DNA from: Plecoglossus altivelis
Taxonomy: Eukaryota > Chordata > Actinopteri > Osmeriformes > Plecoglossidae
DNA: 64,000 bases
Direction of reading: 5' to 3'
NCBI GenBank assembly: GCA_036571765.1
Contig: BROE01000022.1
Location: forward strand, 11,490,282-11,554,281
Positions 1-12,594 of this stretch are shown one piece after another. Made by a program: the position numbers and the translations under genes. The notes under the pieces are model-generated. The model was not told where the DNA came from, did not search any database, and was given only the letters and a program-made list of their open reading frames with translations. Numbering within the stretch: position 1 is the first letter of the stretch; every line of letters starts with the position of its first letter.

Positions 1-2
1 GT

Positions 3-692
3 CTGATCCTGGCCTTCATCTACCGGGAGCCTCCCTGCGACAAGCCTGACGAGCGGCCATTCTTTATCAAACACATCCACTACATGTATGTGGCGTCGGG
101 ACTGTTTTGGCTCACTGGGTTGGTGGCAGTGGTGGTCAGCCTCTGCACTCCCCCACCTGACAAGGAGCGTGTCTGGACCACCACTATTTGGGGGCTGCGC
201 AAAATCCATAAGGTTCTCCGGGATGACCGGGAGGCGGCTTACCGGTTTACAGAAAGGTACCCGGTACATGGTACTGGCAACGGGATCAATAAGGACGTGC
301 CAGTGGACGTTTGTAAAGACCCGTGTCTGGACGGGGCCAACATGAAGCTTCTTGTCCCATCTATTGAGTCTACGACCCCCAGCACCACAGAGACAACCCC
401 AGTAACCACACCTGGTGACAAGTGTGATAATAGTCATGCTGGCCTGGTGCATGGAGAAGAGGGCAGCCTTGATGACAAGGGAAAGGGGTTCTGCCTGAAA
501 ATGCTCAACCAGGTCAGTGGCAGAATAATACAAGCTAAGGAGGGGACCCCATGCAGGTTTTCAAAGGAGGAAGATGAGGTGTCCATTATGAAGATGTTGT
601 ATGAGCCTCCGAGAATCAAGATGCTGCTCAACCTGGGTCTGGTGCTGGTGTGCTCCCTTGGGGTGTTCCTGTTTGTCTACTTCTCTCTGTAG
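3..692 (+). CDS. SLC5A3: SLC5A3 (SMIT1) sodium/myo-inositol cotransporter, C-terminal 229 residues, 5' truncated by the window edge
   Basis: This is a plasma-membrane transporter that couples Na+ entry to uptake of the osmolyte myo-inositol. The reading frame is open from base 3 (LILAFIYREPPCDKPDERP) to the TAG at 690-692, so the first ATG inside the window (84) is internal. Two hydrophobic segments are visible: MYVASGLFWLTGLVAVVVSL near the start, and a final LLNLGLVLVCSLGVFLFVYF that ends the protein at FVYFSL. That layout, with the CTPPPDK loop and a long hydrophilic linker of low conservation before the last helix, is the SLC5A3 C-terminus as I know it from human. No intron interrupts it, which agrees with the single coding exon of vertebrate SLC5A3. 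KCNE2 follows on the same strand, as in human 21q22. The N-terminal two thirds lie left of the window. Confidence 0.93.
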   Translation: MILAFIYREPPCDKPDERPFFIKHIHYMYVASGLFWLTGLVAVVVSLCTPPPDKERVWTTTIWGLRKIHKVLRDDREAAYRFTERYPVHGTGNGINKDVPVDVCKDPCLDGANMKLLVPSIESTTPSTTETTPVTTPGDKCDNSHAGLVHGEEGSLDDKGKGFCLKMLNQVSGRIIQAKEGTPCRFSKEEDEVSIMKMLYEPPRIKMLLNLGLVLVCSLGVFLFVYFSL

Positions 693-2050
693 CTCCTTCA
701 GACACCCAACGGACCAGCAGACAGACTGACGGAAGGAGAGGGGCCAGTTTTTTTCCAAGTCGTGATTTAAGCGTCTTTCTTACTAAAATGCCTGGTTTGT
801 AATGTACACAAGTGGGTGATAATAAAAAATGCTGGTTAAATTTGAGCTCTTGAAACTTTAAATAGCTATAAGCATATAGAGCCTTCAACAATTTACATAT
901 CTAAATCAGTCGGTACCAGTGGCTTGTTCCATTTCTTTTAAATTCGAAATCTTCCTCATTTTATTACTAAAGGGTCAAATTCGATTATATATTTAATATT
1001 CTTGATTTGTCAAGTGTTCTAACTGATTTTGTCAGAAAGGATTTTGTCAGTTAACAAATGTAATATAAATATTAAACACATACAACTGAAATTGGTTGAG
1101 GATGTTTGCCTTAGGTCATATATGCAATATGTATGTGTAATAAACATGTCCAAATATGTATACAAGCACATAACGCACATTGTTTCTGTGCTGAAGTTAT
1201 TGTGGGAAACGCTGAAATTAGCTGCAGCCTAATGAACACTCACCCTTCTAGTAACCCATTCTATTGTGATACTTTAGTGTCATGAATGAACTGGACTCTT
1301 TTCTGCCACCGAATGTTGCTGGTACCAGCTTAATGGGCTTGTTCCGATCTTGTTTTTGTTTTTTTACCACTGTTGTGTTTGTAATCCAACTGATGCTGTG
1401 TTTAGTGTTAAGGCTTCATTAATGATGACTATTTCATAGTGACAGTATCTGACAAGCCATCCTTTACGTTCCTTTAAACCTCACGATTCTGTATTGTTTT
1501 TTTTTCCCGTGTGATGATTATTGTATGGAACTTAGTTGATTAGTTTGCATAGTGAACATTGGGAGACTTTTATTTGTTCAATCAATATTTTGATGTATAA
1601 GTTTGTGTGGGTGTTGATTTCAGTCTTTTCTTCACTATTTTATTTTTCTCCTATATATGTGTATATTTTTTCTGATGAGTTCGTGTTTATTTATATATTT
1701 TTTTGTACATTTTGCTGTGCAATATACTACCAAATGTGTCTTGATTTGCAATGCGTAGGCTTTGTTTTGTGTCTTCTGAAGGTATATAGTGCGCCAAGTT
1801 ATAACCAAGTTATATTTGGTGCATTAGGTTTGCCCAATCATTCAATGTCCTGCATTCTTACAGAAGTACACTGTAGCTAGGCTTATCTGGAACAAAGTTC
1901 CTGTTTCCAGTGTGAAATGGGATGTTGGAACCAGAAAAGGCTGAAGATTTTACAGTTTTATTTTTTCTATTAAAATGTAATATATATTGGTATTTTTATG
2001 TTTTTCATTTTTAAAAGATTAAAAATTAATAAAACGTTACAGCATTTTAA
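693..2050 (+). other. SLC5A3 3'UTR with two polyadenylation signals
   Basis: AT-rich non-coding sequence follows the stop codon. AATAAA occurs at 821-826 (proximal) and 2028-2033 (distal). Base composition becomes less T-rich after the distal signal, so the transcript probably ends near 2050. A long 3'UTR is usual for this gene in mammals. The open frames of about 60-115 codons here show no recognisable protein. Confidence 0.55.
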
Positions 2051-3875
2051 AGATGCACTCTATTGTCTCCATTCTTGATTGATTGTTAACACATGAAAGC
2101 CATACCAAGTTCAACTGTTTAGCAAATACCTTAATGTACTGATTGCACCCCTTTTGACATCCCATCACCCTAATAATGCTTGAAAACCCACAACCAGAGG
2201 CTATGAGATAACTTCTCTGTTGTCTAATTCCTTTGCCTACCTGCCCCAGGTTATGTGTAAACTGACTCTATACAGGTTTCTGTCCACTTAACATCTCAAA
2301 AGATGAATTCTGAAGATTTCATTCAACACTAAAGAAGAAGAGCGGAGAGACAGTAAGTAGACTGGAGAGTGTGAAGCTGACCTAACTCACTGTAATAACA
2401 TGCTGATGACAGATGATCCTGTTGTCCCTGGTGACATACATTAAGCAAGTTACTGTTTGTAGCAGAGGTTGAAAGACCAATTCAGCGCTTGTCTGTCCAA
2501 ACACCAACCTTCAAAGCAACAGGTAATTCTGGTACTCTCGAAATGAGGAACAAGTTAAAAAGGGAGAGACAGTTGGCATAATTATCATCTAATTCATCAC
2601 ATATGATGGAAGATCATGCATTTCATTTTAGTGCATATACCACTTTGGGCATGGCTGCAGTTCACATTTATCTTACATGAATGTTACAGTGTCTACCTTT
2701 TCAAAATACTGTATCACAATTCACCAAATTGTCAACATGTGGAAGAAAATTTGATACCAAAAAGGACCCCTGGTCTTAATGTCTGCTTTTGAACATCCTT
2801 CTAAGTCAGTCATTTTTGGATGTTGAAGACATATTAGATGGAACCCAATTGCTGTGAAAGCCAATTAAGTGAATCGTCAAGTTCAAGACAAAATCATAGT
2901 ATTTACAATAGATCTATGAGGTGCAGTCATCTGATACAATCAAGTCGAGCGTCTCAGAGGACGGGGCCGAGAATACAAGAATTAGGGCACTTAAGTAGTA
3001 TCACATAATGGGGGGTTTACTCTCACAAGACATGTCTGTAGGATGACGATTAACATAGACTTTGCAAGCACAGAAAGAGGACACTGCATGCTTGATAGCT
3101 TTTGTTAAGTCTTTTGAGAGGGCTTCTAGAAATGGCGTCCTATTTTCCTGGTTCAAAGTGGTATGGCATTATACACTTTGGTAACATTGTGATCTCTGAC
3201 CTAGACTATAGTGTCACAGACATTTCCTAGTCACATCTAACAAAGAACTAATATATGGTTATGCCGGCATAAGCAAATACCATAATGACAGTTTATCAAT
3301 GATACAAGAAATTCGTACCTAAGCATATTCCAACTATTTTTCTTAATACAGCAGGTTGTAGATCAAACATTGTTTATTATAGTCAGAGCATTACAAACTG
3401 TATAAAAGTAATGAAATAATCATTGGTGTTAGTTTCTAATTATTGTCAACTTATCAGTGTTAAGGATGGACCTCTCTGTAAAGCTGCTGCCTGCTCTGGA
3501 GTAATGACCAGTTGTCTCTAGGACACAACACACAAGAACGCTCACATTGAGTCTGGTACTGTCGTCAGAGAGTGAATCATATCCTAGTTGGTCAAGCCAT
3601 GGATACGACGTGGTACATTTGCAGCTTTGTCTAGACTGCCTACAGCACTGCATGTTGAATGTTGGGAGAAGAAGTGCGATAACCACCTGTATTCCAGGGG
3701 TGGAGAAAGAAGGAGAGAAAAACTGGAGCTAAGTACTGATCAGCTTTTGGACACTGTCACTGTTGACTTCCCTGTATTATCCTTCCCATTCAAGTGGAGT
3801 GCTTGGACTATGTCCATGATTATGACCTATAATCTAAAATAAGAGGTCCTGTCATTCGTGTCGAATTGTACAGCT

Positions 3876-3933
3876 GCTTGTGATTGTGATTGCTTGTGAT
3901 TGTGATTGCTTGTGATTTTGATTGCTTGTGATT
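3876..3933. repeat. Short minisatellite, about 16-bp unit
   Basis: The unit CTTGTGATTGTGATTG is repeated about 3.5 times with few changes, built on an inner GTGATT hexamer. Confidence 0.8.
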
Positions 3934-5227
3934 GAAAACAAACAGTAGACAGACAGCATCTGTCAGTTCTGTCAGCTAGTTCCAGAGAGGACATGAACAT
4001 GTCAGCACAGGTCCCCTTATGGGAAGCGACAAGCCGGAATCAGCCGTGGGCCAGCTTTGAAATCAAATTCCGGCTACTAACACACACGTTCCCCTAGTGC
4101 ATTCCACACGTACCATGTGTCAGGGGTGTGTCCCCTGACAGGAAGCTTTACAAGTGTCATCGGTCACATGCTAGCTATGGAGACAAAGCCCATCGCTCTG
4201 GGTTGTGAAATCTTTCATTGAAATCTTTAACGCTGATCTGAAAATGACACGTTTATGCCCCCACGCAACACAGGAAGTCATACAATAATGACAGCAACTG
4301 TCGCAGAAGTCCTTACACATTGCCAGTGCACTGCACCTGTACAATTATTGTGACGCGATAAAAATGCATAGTATGTATTGAATGTGGGGAACAATGTAAT
4401 GTATGATCATAAAGGTGTTAGAAGCTAGAATTAATGAAAGACCTGTGATGTTCCTGACCTTCAACAACACTTGCGGTCATCATAAATCTTCTTTTTATAG
4501 TGATCAGGAGAGGGTCACCGAGTATCTAACCACACTGCTTGCTATTGACTCCGTTAGGGATCTTATGCTTCTGATAGCCACTCAGTATCTGTCTATATCT
4601 TGACTGTTATATAACAGCAGAGTTTAGCAGGTAGTATTTAACATGAGTGTGTTCACCATCTGTACTACATTTGTCACTGGGTCGAAGATTCTCTTCTTTC
4701 ACATTACTTGTGCCCTGTTCCATGGCGTGCAGTGGTGAAAGGGTTCCCTCAGTGGCTTTCACTTTACTAAACAGTCGCTATTTTGTTAGAAAGAAGTGCC
4801 ATTTACCAATTAATTTATGTGCGCAAGGACAATGCCAACTGTTCTTCTAACTGCCATGAACCATCACAACAATTCCAAGACTATTGTAAAATGATATTTT
4901 TTGCTCCTACAAAGATATATGAATTTTAGTTGAAGGTCTACAATAAGTCAGCCGCAATAAAGGGGCCGTCTGTTGGAACTGGACAAGATCAACTCATTAA
5001 CTCTTGAGGATTGTTTCCAGGGTTGTACAGGGTTGGAGAAACCTGTTCCAATGATCTCTAGATCTCACGGCGTTCACAACAGAGTATACCAGCATCAGGG
5101 TATTAGTGGTAGGTAGGGGCATAGTCCTGTCTACTATGCACTACTTTACTGCTATGACTGGAACTCAAATTCACACCTTTCACTTGCAAATGACCTTGCT
5201 CAGACTCTTTCTTTCTAGCTTACTCTG

Positions 5228-5228
<1 letters not shown>

Positions 5229-5284
<56 letters not shown>
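5229..5284. repeat. (CA)n microsatellite
   Basis: About 28 uninterrupted CA dinucleotides, followed by a short degenerate TACAGTATACACA tail. Confidence 0.97.
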
Positions 5285-5288
<4 letters not shown>

Positions 5289-7125
5289 GTATACACATAT
5301 ACAGTATACACACACATACACACATGGATTGTTTTGCACAGTGCATGTCTCAAAAGAAAGTACTCTCCATTTGAGTTATCATTGCCTGTCCAGAATAACA
5401 TCAACTATTTCCCCAACAAGAGTCTCCAATAAATGTTCACAGGACTTTATTTCCTGTGTGGTAGCTTTCATTTGCACAGCACCTGTCTTGTTTGCAACTG
5501 TCCTTTGATAGTCGTCTCTACCTCTGAACCCCTCTAAACCCTGTGTTCCACCCTCAGCCGGCATCTTCATCTGACTGCCTATGATACCATTTAAACTGCC
5601 ATTCATCTCAAGTCATGTTTTCTCTCCGACCTGTTAAAACCCACCAGTTGCCTCACAGTCCTCAATACAACTCCAAATTAATTTAAGTTTTGGCCCAAGT
5701 TTGTCACTGGTCAATTGAACTACAAAGCATAGCCGCATAACTTTCTGTTGCGCTGCCATTGACTTTCATGATCAAATAATCTCTCTGCAGCCTTCGGTGA
5801 CCTCTGGCTTCATGTGACCACAGGCAGTGGGATAGAGAGATCTAGGAGGGCAGAGTCAGTGTTGAACTTGAACAAAGCGGACATGGAGCCAGACAGCCAT
5901 ATCCTTTACAGGATACTGTGGTACATCATGTAAATACATAGGTTTGTGGACTAAGGGAAAAGAGGGCATGGAGTCCTCTGCATGCAAGGTATTTCAGATG
6001 AAAATATTTGAATATTCCAAGGCGTATTCTTTCTTTGGATATTTACACACTACTATTAGGTCAATGAAAATAAATAGTGCACTGAGACTTGGCAACCATC
6101 TATGTGATGTATGGAACACACAGTTTACAGCTGCATTGTGTGTCCCTCCATACAGAGGACTGTATGTAGTAGCGTACGATGTTTGCTTCTCAAATGTTAC
6201 TCAGCGAGGTTAGTACACAGAAACAAATTTCAACTGGACATTCTTAAATGTTGGTTTGAAAATATTGAGGATTGCCAAGTGAAAGAAAACCCCAATAAAA
6301 TAAGAACTACAGTTCCAATGTGGCGCGTGAGTGGTGCCCGGTGGTTAAAGTAAGAAATGCCATGAAATGTAGAGAAGGGAGAAAAATACGCCCCCTGGTG
6401 AAAACATTGGGGATTTCAGGTTTTAGGATTGAATGTTTAACAAAGTATAGTTCAGACCTCATGGCTCAGAGTTCGAAAACAAGATTCTACCTATCATTCT
6501 TATCATCAATCATTTGATATGGAAATGCTTCTCTTGTCAAGTACCTCCATTTTATTTTAAAGCAAAGTAGTACATTTTTTGTTTCAAAGACTGACCTCAT
6601 CTATTTACTCCTGTTTTATTATCAGCAAGTCGGAGACCTTTTTCAAGGTCACACACACGTACATCAGGATTTTCTCTGGCAAACAAAACTGATAAAACGT
6701 TTTAAGTGTTTCACAGTGTTCTTAGACGAGGCTGGTTGGTCTGTAAAACACTCCTGCAGCCTACTTTTCTCATCATTGGAACTTTAAAGAAGCATCTAGA
6801 ATCCAGAAGGACAAAGCTTGAATATACAGGACAGATTTCAAACGGTTCGTTCATTACTTTTTGTCAAGGCAAGGACTTCATCAGCTGTTACTTTTGAGAT
6901 TGCTTTCGGATTGTTGTATGATTTATATCATTCATCGTGTCCATGGGTGTCTGAGGAGAATTTGTCGCAACCTTGTATGATAGCCTATGTGAATAATCTA
7001 TTATCAGTCTATTTTGATTTAGTTAAAGGGGTATCAGGGTAGAGATTTCACTCTCATGTTTAACCTTGGACTCAGCATGTGAAATCAGCTCCATTCCTAC
7101 TCTGTCCTCCCACCGCCAGGCCAAG

Positions 7126-7464
7126 ATGCCAGTCAATTGGTCAAACTTCACCCTACATCTGGAGGACTCTCTGACTGGGGCCATGGGCCGCTATCTTGAC
7201 AACTGGCGTCGGAACACCTCTGAGGCTGAGCGGGCACTGGAGAAAATCCTGGCAGAGGAGAACTTCAGGAACGTGATCTGGTACCTGATAGTGATGCTGG
7301 GCATGTTTGCCTTCATCATGGTGGCCATCTTGGTGAGCACAGTCAAGTCTAAGAGGAGAGAGCACTCAGATGACCCCTACCATAAATATATCGAGGAGGA
7401 CTGGACGGCCAAAATACAGCAAAGTAACGTCATCACCAACGCCACAGCAACGGACCGCATGTAG
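7126..7464 (+). CDS. KCNE2: KCNE2 (MiRP1), voltage-gated potassium channel accessory subunit, 112 aa
   Basis: This is a single-pass membrane subunit that modulates pore-forming K+ channels such as KCNQ1 and hERG in heart and gastric epithelium. The N-terminus carries sequons NWS, NFT and NTS, then DNWRRNTSEAE. One transmembrane helix lies at about residues 50-70 (VIWYLIVMLGMFAFIMVAIL). It is followed by the family signature STVKSKRREHS and DDPYHKYIEEDW, nearly identical to human KCNE2. The start chosen is ATG 7126 (MPVNWSNFT). An in-frame upstream ATG at 7066 is rejected because a splice acceptor ends at 7119, and human KCNE2 also has its whole coding region in the exon after such an acceptor. 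The C-terminus is shorter than in human (112 versus 123 residues) and ends ATDRM. Candidate poly(A) signals are AATAAA at 7548 and 7597. Confidence 0.95.
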   Translation: MPVNWSNFTLHLEDSLTGAMGRYLDNWRRNTSEAERALEKILAEENFRNVIWYLIVMLGMFAFIMVAILVSTVKSKRREHSDDPYHKYIEEDWTAKIQQSNVITNATATDRM

Positions 7465-9440
7465 ATACATCAACAATATATAGAGAAACTCATGATTCAT
7501 ACAGTTGGTTGGTTGGTTGGTTGTGGATGTACTTAGCTTTGTATCAGAATAAATTAGTCCAATGATGGCTCTGGATCTTCATATATCATTTCATCCAATA
7601 AATGGCTTTGGTAGGAGAGATCAAGTGTCAGAAGTTGGAGGCAATGAAAGATGATGGCAGAAAAAAGGCAGAAAGTGGAACAGATACAAAAGACTATTAA
7701 AAGGAGCTGAGATGAAAAGAGGAGCAATGAGAACTAAAAATAGGGATGCTACCATGAACACCCTTTCACTCTTCACTCAGAATTATGTCAGACACAATCC
7801 TGCATCCAGATAGGGAGTTAAAATCACTTAATTGATCATAATTAGATGTGGATATTTTTACATAAACCCAGGTAAAGCCTAGGCTCTTTCTGTTGAATTC
7901 CAGCAAACATGACAATGATTGAGGAAGCTTGGAGTTCAGGTTGCTGTCCTCCACCAAGCTAAAAACAACCCTACAAGAATGTACTGTCCTGTACATCGCG
8001 TGGCTGAGCCACGGCATACAGAAGGCCTGTTAAAACGAATTGCCTTAAACAACTGCAGGGCTCTGAAGTTTAATCAAATGTTTAGCATTAGACTACTATG
8101 ACTATTAACATTTGGGTACACAAATCCTTGGCTGGGACAGGGAGCTCTTGGGGGGACCCTAACCCATGCTTCATTTCACCCATTAATGTATGTATACAGC
8201 GGGAAAAGTTAACCCTCAACTTGTCAACTGTGGGTAACACATGCATTGACAGAGGATTTACAGAACATACAGCGTCTGTGATGACATAAAAATGAATACG
8301 TGGAAGTATTGATACTTGATCATGTAAATAGCTGTACATTACATCTACATTATTTTCTACAATACGTTTTTGTGATCTGCGTACTGATCGACTTCGAGAA
8401 CTAGTCTCCACCAGAAGGCGTTGACCACACATGCTGGATAAGTTTGATTCATTTAGACTACGATCAATGGTATTAGTTCTGTAGGAGTCGCCTTGAGGCT
8501 GTACAGTATAAGGTCTTTTGACCCAAGGAGGAAAAAAGGTATTCCACCTGCATCTATCTATTACCACTTTCAAGCCTGCCGGCCTCTCTGGGACTAATTC
8601 CACACTGTAAGACATCTTCCACAAAACCCAGTTGAATTGAATCGATTCAAATCCTGTATTCAGTTAGTCTAAACATCGATTCAAACCTATCATCATTTCT
8701 CTTCTTCTCACTTCAGCCTGATTGGTCTGATCGCCTCCACTCATGTGCCCTCGACAGGTAGAACATTCCTTCTTCTTCCCCCTGTTGTTCATTTGTTCCT
8801 TTCAAGGTTAGAGTGAGAGTTACCCTTCCCCCACTGTCATCTTCACTGCCCTCAGAGAGTAGCGGATTGGTGTTGCCAAGACTCCCTGTGCTGTAACACA
8901 TGACTCGAAACTGTGCCAATACTTGGATTGTTTTGCACAAAAACTTTACACTTCTTGACTGGGCTTCCCATACCTACTGTTATTCAGTATTGTTGAATTA
9001 ACATCAAGAATGTTTATCTAGGTTAATCTCATCTTAGAGTGGACTTTTGTAAACACACAGATAGTAAAATAAATACTCCTGGTATTAAATCTAAACTTTT
9101 GTGTGACACACACACACGCACACACACGCACATACCTGCTCATTAATAGAGAGAAAACACTCACACAGACAGACACACATACCGGTTTCCATGGAAACAT
9201 GCACACTTGCTTCCAGATCGTCCTGTAGGCTGTCAATGAGCATGCAATGTATGATCACATTGCATATGTGAACACGCTCACAATACTAGACTATTCTGTA
9301 GTAACCCTGTTCACTCAAACTCTGCACTCCCTGAATCTCTTATACCTCCCACTCTCACAGAAAAAAACCCCCATATACCTCAACACATTATAACAGAGAC
9401 ATCATACTTTGTCTCGTCTCCTTCTCTTTCTCCCTCTATC
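7465..9440. other. KCNE2 3'UTR and KCNE2-CASQ2 intergenic region
   Basis: AATAAA at 7548-7553 and 7597-7602 suggests a short KCNE2 3'UTR ending near 7620. A GGTT tandem lies at about 7506-7522. The rest holds no recognised gene. KCNE1, the neighbour in mammals, was looked for and not seen. A 178-codon minus-strand open frame (8088-8624) matches no family I know and is treated as chance. Confidence 0.5.
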
Positions 9441-9448
9441 ACACTTGG

Positions 9449-9487
9449 TTATTTTTAGCCCCCAAACAACTGGTCTCCTAAAAATGG
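9449..9487 (+). promoter_or_regulatory. Putative CASQ2 muscle promoter module: MEF2 site, E-box, CArG/MEF2-like box
   Basis: TTATTTTTAG (9449-9458) fits the MEF2 consensus YTAWWWWTAR exactly. CAACTG (9467-9472) is an E-box. CCTAAAAATGG (9477-9487) has a CArG-like core with one extra A/T base. All three lie within 40 bp, about 360-400 bp before the CASQ2 start codon. Mammalian CASQ2 promoters are known to use MEF2 and CArG/SRF sites. Function here is inferred. Confidence 0.6.
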
Positions 9488-9502
9488 GCCTGTGCTGCGA
9501 GA

Positions 9503-9518
9503 GGGGGGGGGGGGGGGG
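9503..9518. repeat. Poly(G) tract, 16 G
   Basis: An unbroken G16 run lies 16 bases downstream of the CArG-like box, probably close to the CASQ2 transcription start. Homopolymer length may be inexact in the assembly. Confidence 0.85.
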
Positions 9519-9849
9519 TGAGGGGCACTACTATGACCGGCATCCAGTCCCTCAGCCCACTACAGAGGGCTGACACCACTCTTCTTTCCCTTTGTCTCGG
9601 GTGCAGAGAGGAAGCGAGGGAGCCGTAGACGGAGATTGGGAAGTTGTTTATTCTTCCCAGAAAGACACGACAGAGGAATCATCTTCGAGGTGACCCTACT
9701 TTCTTCTCTTTAAGGGAAGAGGAGTATTTCTAAGCACTGGGTTGACCTTGCCCAGCCCAGCTTCTCCTGTGTGACTGAGGCCTGTGCGTAAGAGTAAGGC
9801 TACTCTCAGAGTCCAGGGCGTGTGGTACCTCCGTAGTTGACCAGCAGCC

Positions 9850-12555
9850 ATGCGTTCGCTGTGGTGTCTACTTTTGCTGCCCTGCCTGAGTTTGGTGCCC
9901 TTGGGCCGGGCAGAGAAGGGCCTGGAGTTCCCTCGCTACGACGGGAAGGACCGCGTCCTCCACATCAACGACAAGAACTACAAGAAGGCGCTGAAGAAGC
10001 ACAGCATGCTGTGTCTGCTCTACCAGGACATGCTGCCCAACAGCAAGGAGCTGCAGAAACATCACTACATGACTGAGTTGGTCTTGGAGGTAGGAGAGGA
10101 GGAGGAGGAGGTGGAGAAGCAGGAGGATGAGGAGCAGGAGAAGGAGGATAGGGCTGAGGAAGAGGAGGAGAGGGTGTTTAAATGAGGAAAAAGATGTGTG
10201 GGATTTAGAGGAGTAAAAGATAGAGAATGGGTGAGGAAAGGAAGCAGAAAGGGAGGGGGTAGGATCACGGGGGGGGGGGAGTAGGGAGGTGGACAAAGTG
10301 AGGAACTGGGAAAGAGAATAATATGGGAATAAAGAGAGTTAAGATGAGGCCAAAATGTGAGTGTATGAGAGGCCTTTTGCCAATGAGCAACACAGTAGAC
10401 TGGAACACAGCCTAATTTAGTGGCATGAAAGTATGTCAGTTGAAGGTCAGTTTGGGAGTGTGTGCATGAGTGAGTTGAGCGTGTCTGCGTATGAATGCAT
10501 GTATATGTATGTCCAAGCTCCGCGAAGCTGTCAGTCAAGGTTATTTCTATAAATGAATTGGGCTTTCACTATCCCTGTCTTCCAGTAGCGTGTGTCTCTC
10601 TGTGGGTCTCTCCTCCTGTCCCATGCCAGGGGCAGAAATAAAACAGATGTTCGTCAATGATATGCTATTAAGCCAAACATGGGAAGACCATTTCCCCTCC
10701 TTCCCTCTTTGCACACCATAATTTTGGTTTAAATGTGTTAATACACATCAGACGAAAGCAAGTAGCTGCCAACCCATGTCAACCCGGACAACCTACAATC
10801 CTTTTTAAGATGCTCTAAACAGAAACCGTCACTACGTGCCACAATAAGAGCAGTGCAGCTTGAGACAGCTACCTCTAGAATGTCCAAACACAAGTGCACA
10901 GAAGTAAAAAGGTGCTCAGGAGTTGCTAGCAACAACCAATAACCAACAGCAACCGTGCCTTTATTGTTGAAACTAATCCTCGAACTCAGCAGGACCCTGG
11001 CAGTGAGACTGTGCCAGTGTCTGAGTGGTCTTCAGTGTGAACTGCAGAAGTACATATCAAGTTTCACCCGGGACCAGTGTGGAACCAGGCTGAGCTCTGC
11101 AGCAACAGTAACATGAGCAGTGTCCTCTAGCCTGATAATAGACTGAGTAATTTCACTCAGCAGGTGGAGGGCTAACTACCCGTTGCCCTAATCGGCATCG
11201 GTTCTGAAAACCATTTCTAACGAGCTATAGTGTAGGCTTCTGTGTGATTGATGTTGTTATATGAACAGTATGGCATTGCTCCTTTAAGACTCTTTGAGTC
11301 TTTTAGAAACTATTTTGGCTCCCTGTATAACAGGCTCATTAAGTATTGATTATGGAGGGGCATCCACCATGATTAATATTCATTCATAGACCTGCCATGA
11401 ACAATGTTCTAGTGGTCTGTAAAGGTACCCCACAGACATGTTTAAATAGCTGTTCCGTATGTGTATTTTATTTATTTATTTTGCATTAAGTCATTACTTT
11501 GACTGGCCGTTTGGGAAATCTCTAGACGCTTTCGACAACCGGTCCGACCCTGCCTGATACAAAAAGCACTCACTACCTGACGATGTTCCAATTATTTAAC
11601 CAGAATCACACTCAGAGCTCTACATGACCCTGCCAGTACTATAAGAATATGGTTCGACCAATTAGGCGGCTCCCTTGCTGTTTCTGTCAGGAAGATATTT
11701 TTAGGAGCACCAATTAGCTGTGGAATCATTACCAGAGGTCAGCGTCTGGCCGGGGCTAACTGATACAGTCATATCTGAGAGTAAGAAATGGACAGAGAGA
11801 CAAAAATAGAGACGATGGGTTGACAGGATTATATATGTAGACATTGGTCACTGTGTCAGGGCCCAGGGCCTCTTCCAGCTCTGGCCTGTTAGCTTGTCAA
11901 TAATGTCACAATTGCTAAGCATCAGCTCTGACCTTCTGCACCCACACCACAGACATTCCTCAACCGTGAGTGTTTGAGTGTGTGTGTGTCTGTTGTGTTC
12001 ATTCTGTCTCTTTCCAGCCCTCAAATATGATCCCATCAATCCTTCTCGGACCTCAATATTTATCATAATGGTCACCGTTCACAACAAGAGAGTGAGAGAA
12101 CAGTCAGAGAGAACAGTAGTGTTCCAGTGGTCCTCAGTTTGCCCTGACATTGGTCTCTCCTGCAGCTGGCAGCCCAGGTCCTGGAGGAGAAGGACATTGG
12201 CTTTGGGATAGTCGATTCCAACAAAGAAGCAAAAGTGGCCAAGAAACTGGGTAAGGCTGCAGCTGACCAATAAGAATAAGTATTGGTTACAGTCACTGAG
12301 CTGGCGGCCACTAACTGGGCTGTAAACTATGTGTGTTTGACCCCTGTCTCCTCAACCCTGGCCACAGGCCTGATGGAGGAGGGCAGTGTGTACGTGTTTA
12401 AGGCTGACCACGTGATCGAGTTTGATGGCCTGCTGTCAGCAGATACTATAGTGGAGTTCCTCCTGGACGTGAGTTTTGGACCCTTTTTTTGTTGGAGGGG
12501 GGGGGGCTTTGTTTCCCCTCTCTATCTCCTAGTCTCTCATTTTCCATCCCAGTTC

Positions 12556-12594
<39 letters not shown>

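Larger units (their letters stand above)
2051..7119. other. Intergenic region SLC5A3-KCNE2; may hold KCNE2 5' noncoding exon(s)
   Basis: No coding exon is recognisable. The stretch holds two simple repeats listed separately (3876-3933 and 5229-5284). A splice acceptor (CCGCCAG, ending 7119) sits 6 bases before the KCNE2 start codon, so at least one upstream noncoding KCNE2 exon is expected somewhere in this stretch. I could not place it. Confidence 0.5.

Noticed and set aside
7066..7125. Upstream in-frame ATG extending KCNE2 by 20 residues
   Set aside because: A splice acceptor ends at 7119, and the KCNE2 family start aligns with ATG 7126.
7603..9440. Possible KCNE1 gene, expected near KCNE2 from mammalian order
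   Set aside because: No frame with a KCNE-type helix followed by a RSKKxEHS-like motif is present.
9868..10538. Minus-strand Ser/Pro/Leu-rich frames opposite CASQ2 exon 1
   Set aside because: Antisense of the exon and of the purine-rich start of intron 1. No family match.
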